Positions 39,535 through 49,015 of a stretch of 64,000 nt of DNA are shown here, piece by piece (the stretch's first letter is position 1; each line of letters opens with the position of its first letter). The notes beneath the pieces are model-generated. The model was given only the letters and a program-made list of their open reading frames with translations, was not told the origin of the DNA and did not search any database. Source of the stretch: Saprospiraceae bacterium (GTDB lineage Bacteria; Bacteroidota; Bacteroidia; Chitinophagales; Saprospiraceae); the NCBI GenBank assembly GCA_016717655.1, contig JADKFC010000011.1:119402-183401 (forward strand), given 5' to 3'. The position numbers were made by a program, and so were the translations under genes.

Positions 39535-40845
39535 TTACAAGGACAAGACCATTTGTTTAAACTGATCGCCGCGGTCCATGTAGTTTTTAAACAGGTCAAA
39601 ACTTGCACAAGCAGGAGACAACAAAACAATGTCACCCTCTTCTGCCAATTGGCCGGCCTTCATAACCGCGTCTTTTATTGAATTGGTTTCTACCATTTGG
39701 GCCACCTTTCCTTTGAAAGCTTTTACCAATTTGGTATTATCTGCACCCATACAAACCAGGGCTTTTACTTTTTCTCTTACCAGTGAATCTATGGCGCTGT
39801 AGTCATTGCCTTTGTCAGTACCTCCGGCTATCCACACCACGGGTCTGTCCATGGCTTCCAGTGCATAAAAAACAGAATCTACGTTGGTTGCCTTGCTGTC
39901 ATTGATGTATTCTACCCCATTTACTGTGGCTACCGGTTCCAGCCTGTGTGCCAGGTTGCGGAAGGTTGCCAGACCGTGGGCTATTTTTTCTTCGCTAATG
40001 CCCATCAATCTGCAGGCTTCAACGGCACACCTCGCATTGAAACGATTGTGCCTGCCTTTGATGGTAAGCTCAAAATTACGACCACTTAAGTCTCGGACCC
40101 CATCCAGGTAGTCATCTGCTTTTATTTCAATGACGCTTCCGTTTAATGTGTGTTGGCCTCTGTATTTCAGCATTTCCTCATCATCCCCATTGATGATAAA
40201 ATAATCATCCTTGTCCTGGTTTTGGTTGATCCTGAATTTGGAGGCTACATAGTTCTCCATCTTGTAATCATACCGATCCAGGTGATCGGGTGTAATATTG
40301 AGTAGAATGGAAATATGAGGTTTGAAGCTGTCTATGTCATCCAATTGAAAACTGCTGACTTCAAGCACCACAACATCTTCCGGACTGCCGGCAACATAAC
40401 CGGCAAAACTGTCTCCATAGTTTCCGGCCAAACCTGCTTTCAGGCCCGCCGCATTGAGTAGGTGGTATAAAAGTCCCGAAGTTGTAGTTTTCCCGTTGCT
40501 TCCTGTGATGGCAATCATCGTCCCTTTGTAGTGTAAGGCTGCAAACTCAATTTCTGAGATCACCCTTAACCCGGCACGTCTGATTGTTTGCATCACCATA
40601 GATCCCTCAGGAACTCCGGGACTTTTTAAAACCAAACCAACATTACTCAATGAATCAATATGATGACCCCCTTCTTCGTAAAGGATCTTATTGATGTCTA
40701 ATACTTCTTTATATTTAACAGGAATGATGCTTCCATCACTCACGAATACGTCGTAATTCAATTTTTTGGCCAGAACCGCTGCACCGGTTCCGCTCTCCCC
40801 CGATCCTATGATCAGGATTTTTTTATCTGTTAGTCCGTCTATCAT
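39535..40845 (-). CDS. murD: UDP-MurNAc-L-Ala--D-Glu ligase MurD
   Basis: Cytosolic Mur ligase adding D-glutamate, 436 residues. The N-terminal domain begins KKILIIGSGESGTGAAVLAKKL; ATP motif GSNGKTTT at 115-122; LEVSSFQL and NITPDHLDRY in the central domain; HRLEPVATVNGVEYINDSKATN and the C-terminal LLSPACASFDLFKNYMDRGD, both typical of MurD. The stop of mraY is one base before its start. Confidence 0.97.
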   Translation of the reverse strand: MIDGLTDKKILIIGSGESGTGAAVLAKKLNYDVFVSDGSIIPVKYKEVLDINKILYEEGGHHIDSLSNVGLVLKSPGVPEGSMVMQTIRRAGLRVISEIEFAALHYKGTMIAITGSNGKTTTSGLLYHLLNAAGLKAGLAGNYGDSFAGYVAGSPEDVVVLEVSSFQLDDIDSFKPHISILLNITPDHLDRYDYKMENYVASKFRINQNQDKDDYFIINGDDEEMLKYRGQHTLNGSVIEIKADDYLDGVRDLSGRNFELTIKGRHNRFNARCAVEACRLMGISEEKIAHGLATFRNLAHRLEPVATVNGVEYINDSKATNVDSVFYALEAMDRPVVWIAGGTDKGNDYSAIDSLVREKVKALVCMGADNTKLVKAFKGKVAQMVETNSIKDAVMKAGQLAEEGDIVLLSPACASFDLFKNYMDRGDQFKQMVLSL

Positions 40846-40846
40846 C

Positions 40847-42112
40847 TTACCTCACTTTTAAGGTAATGATGGTTAGCAGGCCGAGTACGGTACCAATGAT
40901 CCAAAAGCGCACTGCTATTTTTGCCTCGTGCATGCCTTCCTTTTGGAAGTGGTGGTGGAGGGGCGACATCTTTAGGATGCGTCTGCCTTCTCCGTATTTC
41001 TTTTTTGTATATTTAAAGTAGCTCACCTGCAACATTACCGACAGGTTTTCTACCAAAAAAATGCCGCATAAAATGGGAATAAGTAATTCTTTTCTCAGCA
41101 ACAAAGCCATTACTGCAATGATGCCTCCAATGGTCAAACTCCCTGTATCTCCCATAAATACTTTAGCCGGGTAGCTGTTGTGCCATAAAAATCCAATACA
41201 ACCACCTAAAAAACAAGCCGCAAAAATTACCAATTCAGCGGTATCGGGAATGTAAAAAATATTGAGATAATCCGCTATAATGGTATTGCCGCTTACGTAA
41301 GCCATAATGGCCAAAACAGTAGCTATGATGGCCGATGTTCCGGCTGCCAGTCCGTCTAAGCCATCCGTTAGATTGGCCGCATTCGACACAGCTGTGATGA
41401 TAAAGACTACAATCACTATAAAAACAAACCAAAGAAAATTATCTGCATTGTCTCCCATAAAGGAAACCAGACTCTTGTAATCAAAGCTGTTGTCCTTAAA
41501 GAAAGGAACATTGGTCAATGTAGTTTTTACATAGGCCATTTCCACTCTTTGTGGTGCAGCATTGACTGCTGGCATGATGGTAGAATATTGTTTTACAACT
41601 TCATACCCTCCTGTCTTTGCTTCATCCAAAGTCATTCTGACGGTGATGCCCTCATGCCAAAGCATGATCATACCCACAAAAACACCCAACACTACCTGGC
41701 CAATTATTTTGGTGGTACTTTTGAGTCCTTCTTTGTTTTTCTTGAATACTTTTATGTAATCATCTGCAAATCCGATCAGCATGAGCCAAACGGTGCTGAT
41801 GAGCATCGTTACGATGTAAATGTTGTTGAGTCTGGCAAAAAGTAAACAAGGGATCACAATGGCGAGGATGATGATAAAACCACCCATCGTTGGTGTACCT
41901 TCTTTTTCTTTTTGACCTTCAAGACCCAATTCTCTAACGGTCTCTCCAACCTGCAACCTTTTCAAAGAGCGTATGATCCTCCCTCCAAAGATCAATGAGA
42001 TTACCAATGACAATAGCATGGCCATCCCCGACCGGAAGGTGATGTACTGAAACAAGCCTGCCCCCGGCAGGTTGAACTGTTTGTCTAGATATTCAAATAT
42101 ATAATAGAGCAT
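40847..42112 (-). CDS. mraY: Phospho-MurNAc-pentapeptide translocase MraY
   Basis: Integral membrane enzyme (421 residues, about ten helices) making lipid I on undecaprenyl phosphate. Conserved: GTPTMGGFIII, the acidic pair region FADDYIKV, NLTDGLDGLAAG, GFLWHNSYPAKVFMGDTGSL and the HHHFQKEG loop near the C-terminus. It is about 60 residues longer than the proteobacterial enzyme because of an extra loop (about 165-225), which is usual in Bacteroidota. A hairpin lies between it and murE. Confidence 0.97.
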   Translation of the reverse strand: MLYYIFEYLDKQFNLPGAGLFQYITFRSGMAMLLSLVISLIFGGRIIRSLKRLQVGETVRELGLEGQKEKEGTPTMGGFIIILAIVIPCLLFARLNNIYIVTMLISTVWLMLIGFADDYIKVFKKNKEGLKSTTKIIGQVVLGVFVGMIMLWHEGITVRMTLDEAKTGGYEVVKQYSTIMPAVNAAPQRVEMAYVKTTLTNVPFFKDNSFDYKSLVSFMGDNADNFLWFVFIVIVVFIITAVSNAANLTDGLDGLAAGTSAIIATVLAIMAYVSGNTIIADYLNIFYIPDTAELVIFAACFLGGCIGFLWHNSYPAKVFMGDTGSLTIGGIIAVMALLLRKELLIPILCGIFLVENLSVMLQVSYFKYTKKKYGEGRRILKMSPLHHHFQKEGMHEAKIAVRFWIIGTVLGLLTIITLKVR

Positions 42113-42128
42113 ACCTTTTCTTTAAAAG

Positions 42129-42185
42129 AGCAGTTGGTGGTTTTGTGTGTCTGATCTTTATCAGCAGTGACTAACCCCAACTGCT
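42129..42185 (-). promoter_or_regulatory. Structured mraY leader (nested inverted repeats)
   Basis: In the 105-base gap between murE and mraY, AGCAGTTGG (42129-42137) and CCAACTGCT (42177-42185) form perfect arms around an inner perfect hairpin CTGAT-CTTT-ATCAG (42151-42164). It has no clear T tract, so it is more likely an mRNA structure, processing or attenuation site than a terminator. Confidence 0.4.
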
Positions 42186-42217
42186 AAACCAACCTGAGAA
42201 TGATAATAGAACCTATC

Positions 42218-43693
42218 TTAAATATGGCCGGAAAATGCTTCCGACAATATTTTTTTATCTTCAAAGGGATGTTTAACTCCCTTTATTTCCTGGTATTTCT
42301 CGTGGCCCTTTCCAGCTACCAGCACAATGTCTCCGCTGGTGGACATCATGGCGGCTGTTTTAATGGCCATAAGGCGATCTGTTATGCGAAGGCTTTTTGC
42401 CTTCTGGGTCTGATCCAAATCCTCCATCATCTGATCGAGAATGGCTTCCGGGTCTTCACTTCGCGGATTGTCGCTCGTAAAGATGGCCGTATGTGCATAC
42501 TTTGCTGCAATGGCTGCCATCAAAGGCCGCTTGGTTGCATCTCTGTCACCACCGCATCCTACTACCACAAAGATTTTTTGATCTTTGCGCGCTGATGCCG
42601 TTATGGTTTTTAACACATTTTCAAGGGCATCCGGTGTGTGGGCATAGTCAACGATGCCGGTTCTGTTTTTAACCGCATCGGCTACTTTTTCCATTCTGCC
42701 TTCTGCACCCTGCAATCCTGAAAGGATGCTGAGTACCTCGTCCTGGTTCTCGCCTAAGCCATGGGCTACCGCAAGTACCGCTGTAAGGTTGTAGGCATTG
42801 AATGCACCCGACATTCGGCAGCTTACATCCCACTGGTTGATGCGCAATTGCAAACCTTCCATGTCATCTGACAAGATCTTACATCTGTAGTCGGCCATGG
42901 AATGCAACGCATAAGTCACCACTTTTGCCCTTGTATTCTGAACCATGGTTTTACCATTGCGGTCATCTACATTGATGATGGCAAGACTGTTGTCTTCCAG
43001 ATGATCAAAAAACAATTTTTTAGCCTGAATGTATGCCAAAAATGTTTTGTGATAATCGAGGTGGTCATGGGTAATGTTGGTAAAGACAGCCGCGCTGAAA
43101 TGAACCCCCATCACTCTCTTTTGATCCAGAGCGTGGGAACTAACTTCCATAAAAACATGGCTGCAACCTCTTTGCCTCATTTCCTCCATCAATGCTGCCA
43201 GACTTACTGCATCTGGTGTGGTGTGGGTAGCCGGAACAACTGTATTGCCTATGATGTTTTCAACCGTGCTGATTAAGCCGCAGGTAAACCCTAATCGGGT
43301 ATACAATTGGTGCATCAGCGTGGCCACCGTGGTTTTACCGTTGGTACCTGTTACGCCTACCACTTTCATGTGGGCTGTTGGGTCTCCGTAAAAGCCGTGT
43401 GCCAATTTTGCGGCTGCAGCCCTGGTATCTGTTACCCTTTGGTAAAAAACACCTGCTTCTGCATCTTGGGGCATGTTTTCACAAACAATGACCCTCGCTC
43501 CTTTGGCAATGGCCTGAGAAATGTAGTCGTGTCCGTCTGCTGCATTGCCTCTGATGGCTATGTAACATCCTCCTTCTACCACCTTGCGCGAATCAAGGGC
43601 TATGCCTTTGACTTCACCTTCCGGTGCTCCCAGGCGCTCCCGGCTGAGATCGCCTATATATATTTCAAACAACTTTTTTGCTTCCAAAAGCAA
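42218..43693 (-). CDS. murE: UDP-MurNAc-tripeptide synthetase MurE (probably meso-DAP adding)
   Basis: Cytosolic Mur ligase of 491 residues adding the third amino acid to UDP-MurNAc-dipeptide. ATP motif GTNGKTT at 116-122; EVSSHALDQKRV and NITHDHLDYH in the central domain; DYAHTPDALENVL in the C-terminal domain. The specificity motif reads DNPRSEDP, which is the meso-diaminopimelate form. Six bases separate it from ftsI. Confidence 0.97.
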   Translation of the reverse strand: MLLEAKKLFEIYIGDLSRERLGAPEGEVKGIALDSRKVVEGGCYIAIRGNAADGHDYISQAIAKGARVIVCENMPQDAEAGVFYQRVTDTRAAAAKLAHGFYGDPTAHMKVVGVTGTNGKTTVATLMHQLYTRLGFTCGLISTVENIIGNTVVPATHTTPDAVSLAALMEEMRQRGCSHVFMEVSSHALDQKRVMGVHFSAAVFTNITHDHLDYHKTFLAYIQAKKLFFDHLEDNSLAIINVDDRNGKTMVQNTRAKVVTYALHSMADYRCKILSDDMEGLQLRINQWDVSCRMSGAFNAYNLTAVLAVAHGLGENQDEVLSILSGLQGAEGRMEKVADAVKNRTGIVDYAHTPDALENVLKTITASARKDQKIFVVVGCGGDRDATKRPLMAAIAAKYAHTAIFTSDNPRSEDPEAILDQMMEDLDQTQKAKSLRITDRLMAIKTAAMMSTSGDIVLVAGKGHEKYQEIKGVKHPFEDKKILSEAFSGHI

Positions 43694-43698
43694 TATTT

Positions 43699-45804
43699 TT
43701 ACTGAAGATAGATTTCAATCTGCTGTCCCTTTACTCCGGTTCCCGGCAACAGGCTCTGCCTGGCTACCTTTCCCCTTCCGAAAACGGCTACTCTGAGTCC
43801 AAGATTTTCCAATACATACATGGCATCTCTTGCTCCCATGCCCCTTACATCCGGCACAGCACTTTTAGCTATCTTTTTATCTTCAACAATCATTTTGGTT
43901 TCAAATGGATCCACACTTACCCATGAATTCTTACTCTTATTTTTATATGGCATTCCTACATAATCAAAGAGCGATACAAAGTCGGCACTAAAGCCTACAT
44001 TTCTTTCCGGCATCGAAACCAAGGTCTTATCGGCCATGGTATCATTGTACACCGGTGCAATTTCAAACCTCCAGGCCATGGTTTTTTCAGCAACGGCTTT
44101 AAAAACCGGGGCTGCAACCGAGGAGCCGTAAAAGGCTCCCTTGGGTTCATAAAGAATGACGATCATGCTGTACTCCGGATCATCGGCAGGAAAGTATCCG
44201 CAGAATGATGCATTGTATTTGGCGTATTCTTCTTTATTGGTATAATTGACCCTTGTGGTTCCCGTCTTGCCGGCCATCTTAACATGAGACGACAGGATGT
44301 TTTTAGCCGTTCCATCTTCTACAACTGCCAGCAACATTTCCTGCGCTTTCGCAATGTTGTGTGCCTTGGCAATGTGTTCGATCATAACCTTGGGTTCGAT
44401 CTTTTTAGAGGTGCCATCGTCTTTTCTGATTTCAGAAACCAGGTAAGGCTTCATCATCTTTCCATCGTTGGCAACCGCATTGTAAAAATTCAACAACTGC
44501 AAAGGTGTGATCGCAATCTCATATCCGTGGGCCATCCATGGAATGGTAGTACCATACCAGGTGTTTTTATTTTTAACCGGATCTTTGATCACGGGTCTGC
44601 CCTCTCCATCGATTTCCACCTCCGTCATTTTGTCGAGACCAAATTGAGACAACTTGGATCTGAACATCAATCTGCCGGCTTCGTTTCTGTTGTAGGCATC
44701 ATTGGCGAGTTTTGCTATTCCCACATTGGATGAGATGGCAAAAGCTTCCTTCATACTTACTTCGTATCTGTTGTGTTTTTCAGAATCGTGCATGACACGG
44801 TCAGAAAAACGCATGCTTCCTGCATTGAGGTTTACCTTGGTTTCCAGATCGGCCAGACTGTCTTCCAACAGTGCCAAAACAGTAGCCAGTTTAAAGGTTG
44901 AACCCGGTTCGGAAGAATTTCCGATGGCTGTATTGAGCACCTCTACTCCTATGCTGTCTTTCAGCGTAAGATTGGAGATGGCCTTTATAGCCCCTGTTTT
45001 CACCTCCATCAGGATGGCGGTACCTGCACTTGCCTGGCTTTTGATGAGTTGTTTTTCCAACTCAGCATGAACCACATCCTGCAGGTGAACGTTAAGCGTG
45101 GTTACAATGTCATCTCCTCTTTTGATTTCAAATTCGGAGGGATCGTAAACCGGCACCCAGATGTCTTTGGAATTATCGATTTTTTTCATCAATCGTTTAT
45201 CCGTTGGTCCTTTCAGGAATTTATCAAAATATCCTTCCAGTCCCACTTTCTGGGCGTTTTCGCGGTCTTCACCGATGGTGCGGGAAGCCAGTTGGTTGAA
45301 CGGTTTTTTGCGAGTACCATACCTCAACTCGAGGTAGCCGCCGGCATATCTGCCAGAGCGAAAAATCGGGAACTTGCGCACCATTTCTATCTCTTCGGTG
45401 TCCAATGCTTTGGCAATGTAGAGGTAGCGGTTTTTTTGTTTCCGAGCCTGGTACAAGGTCTGCTTCCATTCAGCATAACTTTTATCGGGCCTGATCGACT
45501 TGCTCAACATAAGGGCGAGGGAATCGACCTTTGATTTGAAGAGCTTGGCATCAGGCACTGTGGCATCCATTCGTATTTCAAAGAACTGTAGGGAGGTAGC
45601 CAACAAACTTTCATCATCGGCATAAATATTGCCTCTATCGGCATCTACCTCCATCCATTTGACATTTTTTGAGCCTTTTGCTCTCCATTTGTCGCCTTCA
45701 ATAAGACTGATCTTAATGACTCGAAACGCTATGACCAGTGCCAGTATCGCAAAAACCGATACTACAAAGTAAGCCCTGGCCAGTAATTCTGTGCGTCTGT
45801 TCAT
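43699..45804 (-). CDS. ftsI: FtsI/PBP3 division transpeptidase with PASTA domain
   Basis: Class B penicillin-binding protein, 701 residues, cross-linking septal peptidoglycan. It has an N-terminal membrane helix (about 9-29), a dimerisation/pedestal domain, and a transpeptidase domain with the SxxK motif GSTFK near residue 300, SSN near 356 and KTGTT near 511. One PASTA domain follows (about 645-700, AVPDVRGMGARDAMYVLENLGL), as common in Bacteroidota. It starts eight bases after the ftsL-like gene. Confidence 0.96.
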   Translation of the reverse strand: MNRRTELLARAYFVVSVFAILALVIAFRVIKISLIEGDKWRAKGSKNVKWMEVDADRGNIYADDESLLATSLQFFEIRMDATVPDAKLFKSKVDSLALMLSKSIRPDKSYAEWKQTLYQARKQKNRYLYIAKALDTEEIEMVRKFPIFRSGRYAGGYLELRYGTRKKPFNQLASRTIGEDRENAQKVGLEGYFDKFLKGPTDKRLMKKIDNSKDIWVPVYDPSEFEIKRGDDIVTTLNVHLQDVVHAELEKQLIKSQASAGTAILMEVKTGAIKAISNLTLKDSIGVEVLNTAIGNSSEPGSTFKLATVLALLEDSLADLETKVNLNAGSMRFSDRVMHDSEKHNRYEVSMKEAFAISSNVGIAKLANDAYNRNEAGRLMFRSKLSQFGLDKMTEVEIDGEGRPVIKDPVKNKNTWYGTTIPWMAHGYEIAITPLQLLNFYNAVANDGKMMKPYLVSEIRKDDGTSKKIEPKVMIEHIAKAHNIAKAQEMLLAVVEDGTAKNILSSHVKMAGKTGTTRVNYTNKEEYAKYNASFCGYFPADDPEYSMIVILYEPKGAFYGSSVAAPVFKAVAEKTMAWRFEIAPVYNDTMADKTLVSMPERNVGFSADFVSLFDYVGMPYKNKSKNSWVSVDPFETKMIVEDKKIAKSAVPDVRGMGARDAMYVLENLGLRVAVFGRGKVARQSLLPGTGVKGQQIEIYLQ

Positions 45805-45812
45805 CAGCTAGC

Positions 45813-46163
45813 TCAATCCTTTTTATCTTTCTTGCCTTCTTTATCCACCACAATTTTGCGGGGCAATTTGGCAAGTGGTAAAATCTGTTTTTCTTCCAGG
45901 TTTTTAGCCAACTGCGATTGTGTGCTACCATACATTAACTCCTGCTTGAGATTCATGTATTGCCATTTGTCATCCATCACTTCTTTTTTTAGACGGTCGA
46001 TCTTTCTCAAAGACCGCTCAGCAGTGTGTGCATTGTAAATGTATACAATGCCCAGAAATGCCAGGTAGCACACAAACGGCAGATTGATAAATACCCACTC
46101 AACCCACTTGGTCCGTTTGGTTGTAGTTGTAGTTGTAGTTTTCTTATCTTGGACTTCAGTCAT
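45813..46163 (-). CDS. ftsL: FtsL-like divisome protein
   Basis: Small bitopic protein of 116 residues between rsmH and ftsI, the standard place of ftsL. The cytoplasmic N-terminus contains a run of seven Thr encoded by a short tandem repeat, then a membrane helix (about 29-47) and a periplasmic coiled coil (about 50-90, SLRKIDRLKKEVMDDKWQYMNLKQELM), followed by a Lys-rich tail. Sequence identity in this family is weak; topology and position support the call. Confidence 0.85.
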   Translation of the reverse strand: MTEVQDKKTTTTTTTKRTKWVEWVFINLPFVCYLAFLGIVYIYNAHTAERSLRKIDRLKKEVMDDKWQYMNLKQELMYGSTQSQLAKNLEEKQILPLAKLPRKIVVDKEGKKDKKD

Positions 46164-46206
46164 CTTTTGTCTGTTAATCAGAACAGAATTATGGTCAAAT
46201 AAGTAT

Positions 46207-47106
46207 TTATCTCTTTATAGCTACCCTCAGCTTTGCACTTCGCGATCTCGGATTGATCCGTTGTTCTTCCGAAGAAGGCACAATCACGTTTTTGTTGTAC
46301 AACTCAAAAGGTCGCTCAATATTTCCAAATGCATCGCGTATCACATCACCTGTTACATTGCCTGTTTTGAACAGGTTTTTCACAAGTCGATCTTCGAGCG
46401 AATGATATGTAATCACTGCAAACCGGCCACCCGGTTTCAACAGGTCTTTTCCCCGCTGTAAAAAATCGATCAACGCATTCATTTCATCATTGACTTCGAT
46501 GCGAAGTGCCTGGTAAACCTGGGCAAAGTATTTTTGCGCCGGCCCCATTGCACATTGACGGAGGATGGCATTGAGATCATCGGTGGTGTCGATTTTTTTC
46601 GACTTTCTCACCTCTACAATCTTTTTTGCCAGGGTAATGGCGTTGCGCACTTCACCATAATCACTGAAGATCCCCGTAAGGTCTTCTTCCGGATAGGTAG
46701 CCAGAATTTCTCTTGCGGTTTGCGATGAAGAAGTGTTCATGCGCATGTCAAGAGGAGCCTGATACCTGAATGAAAAGCCACGTTCCGGAACATCAATCTG
46801 GTGAGATGATATGCCGAGGTCCGCCAAAATGCCATCGATTTTTTCAACCCCATACAACTTCATGAAACGATGCAGGTAACGGTAGTTAGCCTGAATCAAG
46901 GTAAAGTTGGGTTGATCGAAAGCATTGTCAAATGCATCGTCGTCCTGATCAAAAGCGTACAAATGCCCTTTGGCATTCAATGTTGTTAAAATCGGTCTGG
47001 AATGTCCACCTGCCCCAAAAGTAGCATCTACATACACCCCGTCCGGCAGGACATTCAGGGATGATATGCTTTCGTTGAGTAAAACCGGAATGTGGTATGC
47101 TTGCAT
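46207..47106 (-). CDS. rsmH: 16S rRNA m4C1402 methyltransferase RsmH (MraW)
   Basis: Cytosolic SAM-dependent methyltransferase of 299 residues modifying C1402 of 16S rRNA. Contains the SAM motif DATFGAGGHS (about 27-36), FDQDDDAF, the DGILADLGISSHQID signature, RGFSFRYQAPLDMRMN and the C-terminal RFAVITYHSLEDRLVK. It starts three bases after the mraZ stop. Confidence 0.97.
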   Translation of the reverse strand: MQAYHIPVLLNESISSLNVLPDGVYVDATFGAGGHSRPILTTLNAKGHLYAFDQDDDAFDNAFDQPNFTLIQANYRYLHRFMKLYGVEKIDGILADLGISSHQIDVPERGFSFRYQAPLDMRMNTSSSQTAREILATYPEEDLTGIFSDYGEVRNAITLAKKIVEVRKSKKIDTTDDLNAILRQCAMGPAQKYFAQVYQALRIEVNDEMNALIDFLQRGKDLLKPGGRFAVITYHSLEDRLVKNLFKTGNVTGDVIRDAFGNIERPFELYNKNVIVPSSEEQRINPRSRSAKLRVAIKR

Positions 47107-47109
47107 GGC

Positions 47110-47571
47110 TTAGGGTAAAAAGTCTGGTTTGTTGCCAAACACCCCTTGAATTACTTCATCAAAACTATCGGGTTCGCTGGACAAGTAACGTTCGTACTCC
47201 TCCTTGGACCACAATTCAATGAAGTCTTTGTATGCAAATAAAACCGCATCTTTTTCAATCCCCGCATAAGTGAGGAGATTGCCGGGTACATTTACCCTGT
47301 CGGCACTATCCAGCAGCAGCTCTGTTGCTCCTCTGTAAAAGTACCTAATTGCCTCTCGATGCTTCTTGTCATAGATATTGAGTTGGTTTATTTCTTTCGT
47401 CTTCTGTTCCCAAACTGTTTTGGGATAAATGGCTAAATTTTTCTCAAATCCACGATTCACTATGAAGCCTGTATGCTTTAGTTCACCCAATGAGTCTATG
47501 AGTTTCTGCGGGAACTTTACCCGCCCTCTTTCGTCTAATCTACACTCATATTCTCCAGTTAAACTAATCAT
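47110..47571 (-). CDS. mraZ: Transcriptional regulator MraZ
   Basis: AbrB/SpoVT-like DNA-binding protein of 153 residues, first gene of the dcw cluster. Two MraZ modules are visible: GEYECRLDERGRVKFPQKL at the start and ATELLLDSADRVNVPGNLL in the middle. MraZ proteins bind direct repeats upstream of their own operon, and two such boxes are found 45-62 bases before this start. Confidence 0.95.
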   Translation of the reverse strand: MISLTGEYECRLDERGRVKFPQKLIDSLGELKHTGFIVNRGFEKNLAIYPKTVWEQKTKEINQLNIYDKKHREAIRYFYRGATELLLDSADRVNVPGNLLTYAGIEKDAVLFAYKDFIELWSKEEYERYLSSEPDSFDEVIQGVFGNKPDFLP

Positions 47572-47615
47572 TTCCCCTTCTAGGCCTTAGGTTGATAGCA
47601 CAAATATGAAACATG

Positions 47616-47633
47616 TTTCCCACATTTTCCCAC
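47616..47633 (-). promoter_or_regulatory. MraZ-box operator (two GTGGGAAA repeats)
   Basis: On the minus strand GTGGGAAA occurs at 47633-47626 and again at 47623-47616, ten bases apart in direct orientation, which is the MraZ recognition pattern (TGGG repeats with 10-base periodicity). A possible -7-like element TCATATTTG follows downstream. Only two boxes are seen, where other bacteria often have three or four. Confidence 0.75.
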
Positions 47634-47997
47634 ATCGCTACCATTTTTAACCAAAAAAACATTATTTTTTTCCATAATATGTAAAAACACCCCGTTTTGA
47701 CAGCTTTCTGTTTACGTTTCGTCAACAAATTGTTGACATTTAGGCGGTTTTACACCCCACATACAAATTATAAAATATTTGAATGTGTACAATTATTAAT
47801 GTATAAAATGTTGATTCAAAGAGCAAATTACATGGCAAATATATATATTAATTTTATTATTAATATGTAATTGTTTGAAATAAATTTATTGCCCAGGCTC
47901 TCATAACCCAGAAATGACCGCTGTCATTGAAAAGTATAGATTTTCACCATTTAAGGCGATTGCCAAATATTATTTTAAGATTACTACCGGGGTAAAA
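47634..47997. other. AT-rich intergenic region with perfect palindrome
   Basis: About 360 bases upstream of the mraZ operator without a supported gene. It holds the 17-base perfect palindrome GTCAACAAATTGTTGAC at 47721-47737 and a very AT-rich tract at about 47830-47885. Nothing else was recognised. Confidence 0.6.
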
Positions 47998-47999
47998 TA

Positions 48000-48037
48000 A
48001 AAACAGGCTTGTCGATTTTACTCAACAAGCCTGTTTT
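48000..48037 (-). terminator. Terminator after the 48-kb secreted protein gene
   Basis: Arms AAAACAGGCTTGT (48000-48012) and ACAAGCCTGTTTT (48025-48037) pair perfectly over 13 bases. The leftward transcript continues into T-rich sequence. It sits 31 bases beyond the stop at 48069. Confidence 0.85.
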
Positions 48038-48068
48038 CCAGCTTTGAATCTGATTGGATGTAGATTCT

Positions 48069-48938
48069 TTATTCTTTCTTTCTGCCAAAGAGGTCCTTTT
48101 TAGGGCCTTCTTCTTTTTTGGGCTGGAAAAAGATATCAGTGGGGGCCATCTCAACGGTAGCCAGCTGATCAATTTTTTTCCAATACTTACCATCCCATTT
48201 ATAACCGGTATAGGTGCCATCGGGTACCCTGGCCACTTCACCCGAAGGATCGATGCCCATCCTGGCTACAATGAAGTCATGCACTATCATTTCCTGTTCA
48301 ACGCTATAATTAAAGTTAACATTGGCCAGGGCGGAATAAGGCAAGCCGATCCGGGTCTTTAAATCGGGTCGTTTGCCCTCCCCCACCAAAAACAGCTCTG
48401 CGCCAAAAACAGGGACTCCTTCTTTGCTGAAGGACAAGACATCTACCACCTTCATCCTGTTTTTGCCATCGCCTCCGTCATAGCCAAACAACAGCCATGC
48501 CTCTCCTTTTTCTGTTTTGGTCTCTATAATATTATAATACAAGGCCCCCAGCCATTGATCAGGCCCCATCACAGCGTAGTCCATGTCGGGCTCATACACT
48601 GATTTATCTGCGAGCACAAACACCTTTCCGTCTTTGTGCTGGATCACGCCGTATTGAGTAAACTTTCCTTTTTCATCCTCCACCTGCCAGGTAAAGATGC
48701 GAAAGCTGCGATCCTTGTCACTTTTTTGTGAAACCCATTTCAATTCGACAAATCCATTGCCAAAGCTGCCCGGCTTCTTGAGCTCATTAATAATTTCACT
48801 GTTAAATGTTTTAGCAGCCTCAGCTCTGTGTTTACCGTCCATGGCATTCACCATCACATCGTTGTAAAAGGCTAATGTGTGTTGACCCTTAGCCGCTATA
48901 AAAAAGAAACATCCTATTAATACCAAAAAATACTTCAT
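48069..48938 (-). CDS. Secreted protein of unknown function
   Basis: Protein of 289 residues with a signal peptide (MKYFLVLIGCFFFIAAKGQ). The mature part is mixed alpha/beta and shows no motif I recognise; it contains segments such as WLLFGYDGGDGKNRMKVVDVL and a proline/lysine-rich tail with DLFGRKKE. It is probably a periplasmic or surface protein common in Saprospiraceae. It stands alone, with a terminator downstream and a repeat-rich gap upstream. Confidence 0.7.
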   Translation of the reverse strand: MKYFLVLIGCFFFIAAKGQHTLAFYNDVMVNAMDGKHRAEAAKTFNSEIINELKKPGSFGNGFVELKWVSQKSDKDRSFRIFTWQVEDEKGKFTQYGVIQHKDGKVFVLADKSVYEPDMDYAVMGPDQWLGALYYNIIETKTEKGEAWLLFGYDGGDGKNRMKVVDVLSFSKEGVPVFGAELFLVGEGKRPDLKTRIGLPYSALANVNFNYSVEQEMIVHDFIVARMGIDPSGEVARVPDGTYTGYKWDGKYWKKIDQLATVEMAPTDIFFQPKKEEGPKKDLFGRKKE

Positions 48939-49015
48939 ACCCCTTTGTTTTGTATTCTATCCTTTAATGCAAAATTAAGGTATTTATTATGTGTTTGGCT
49001 GAAATTAACTTTTTG

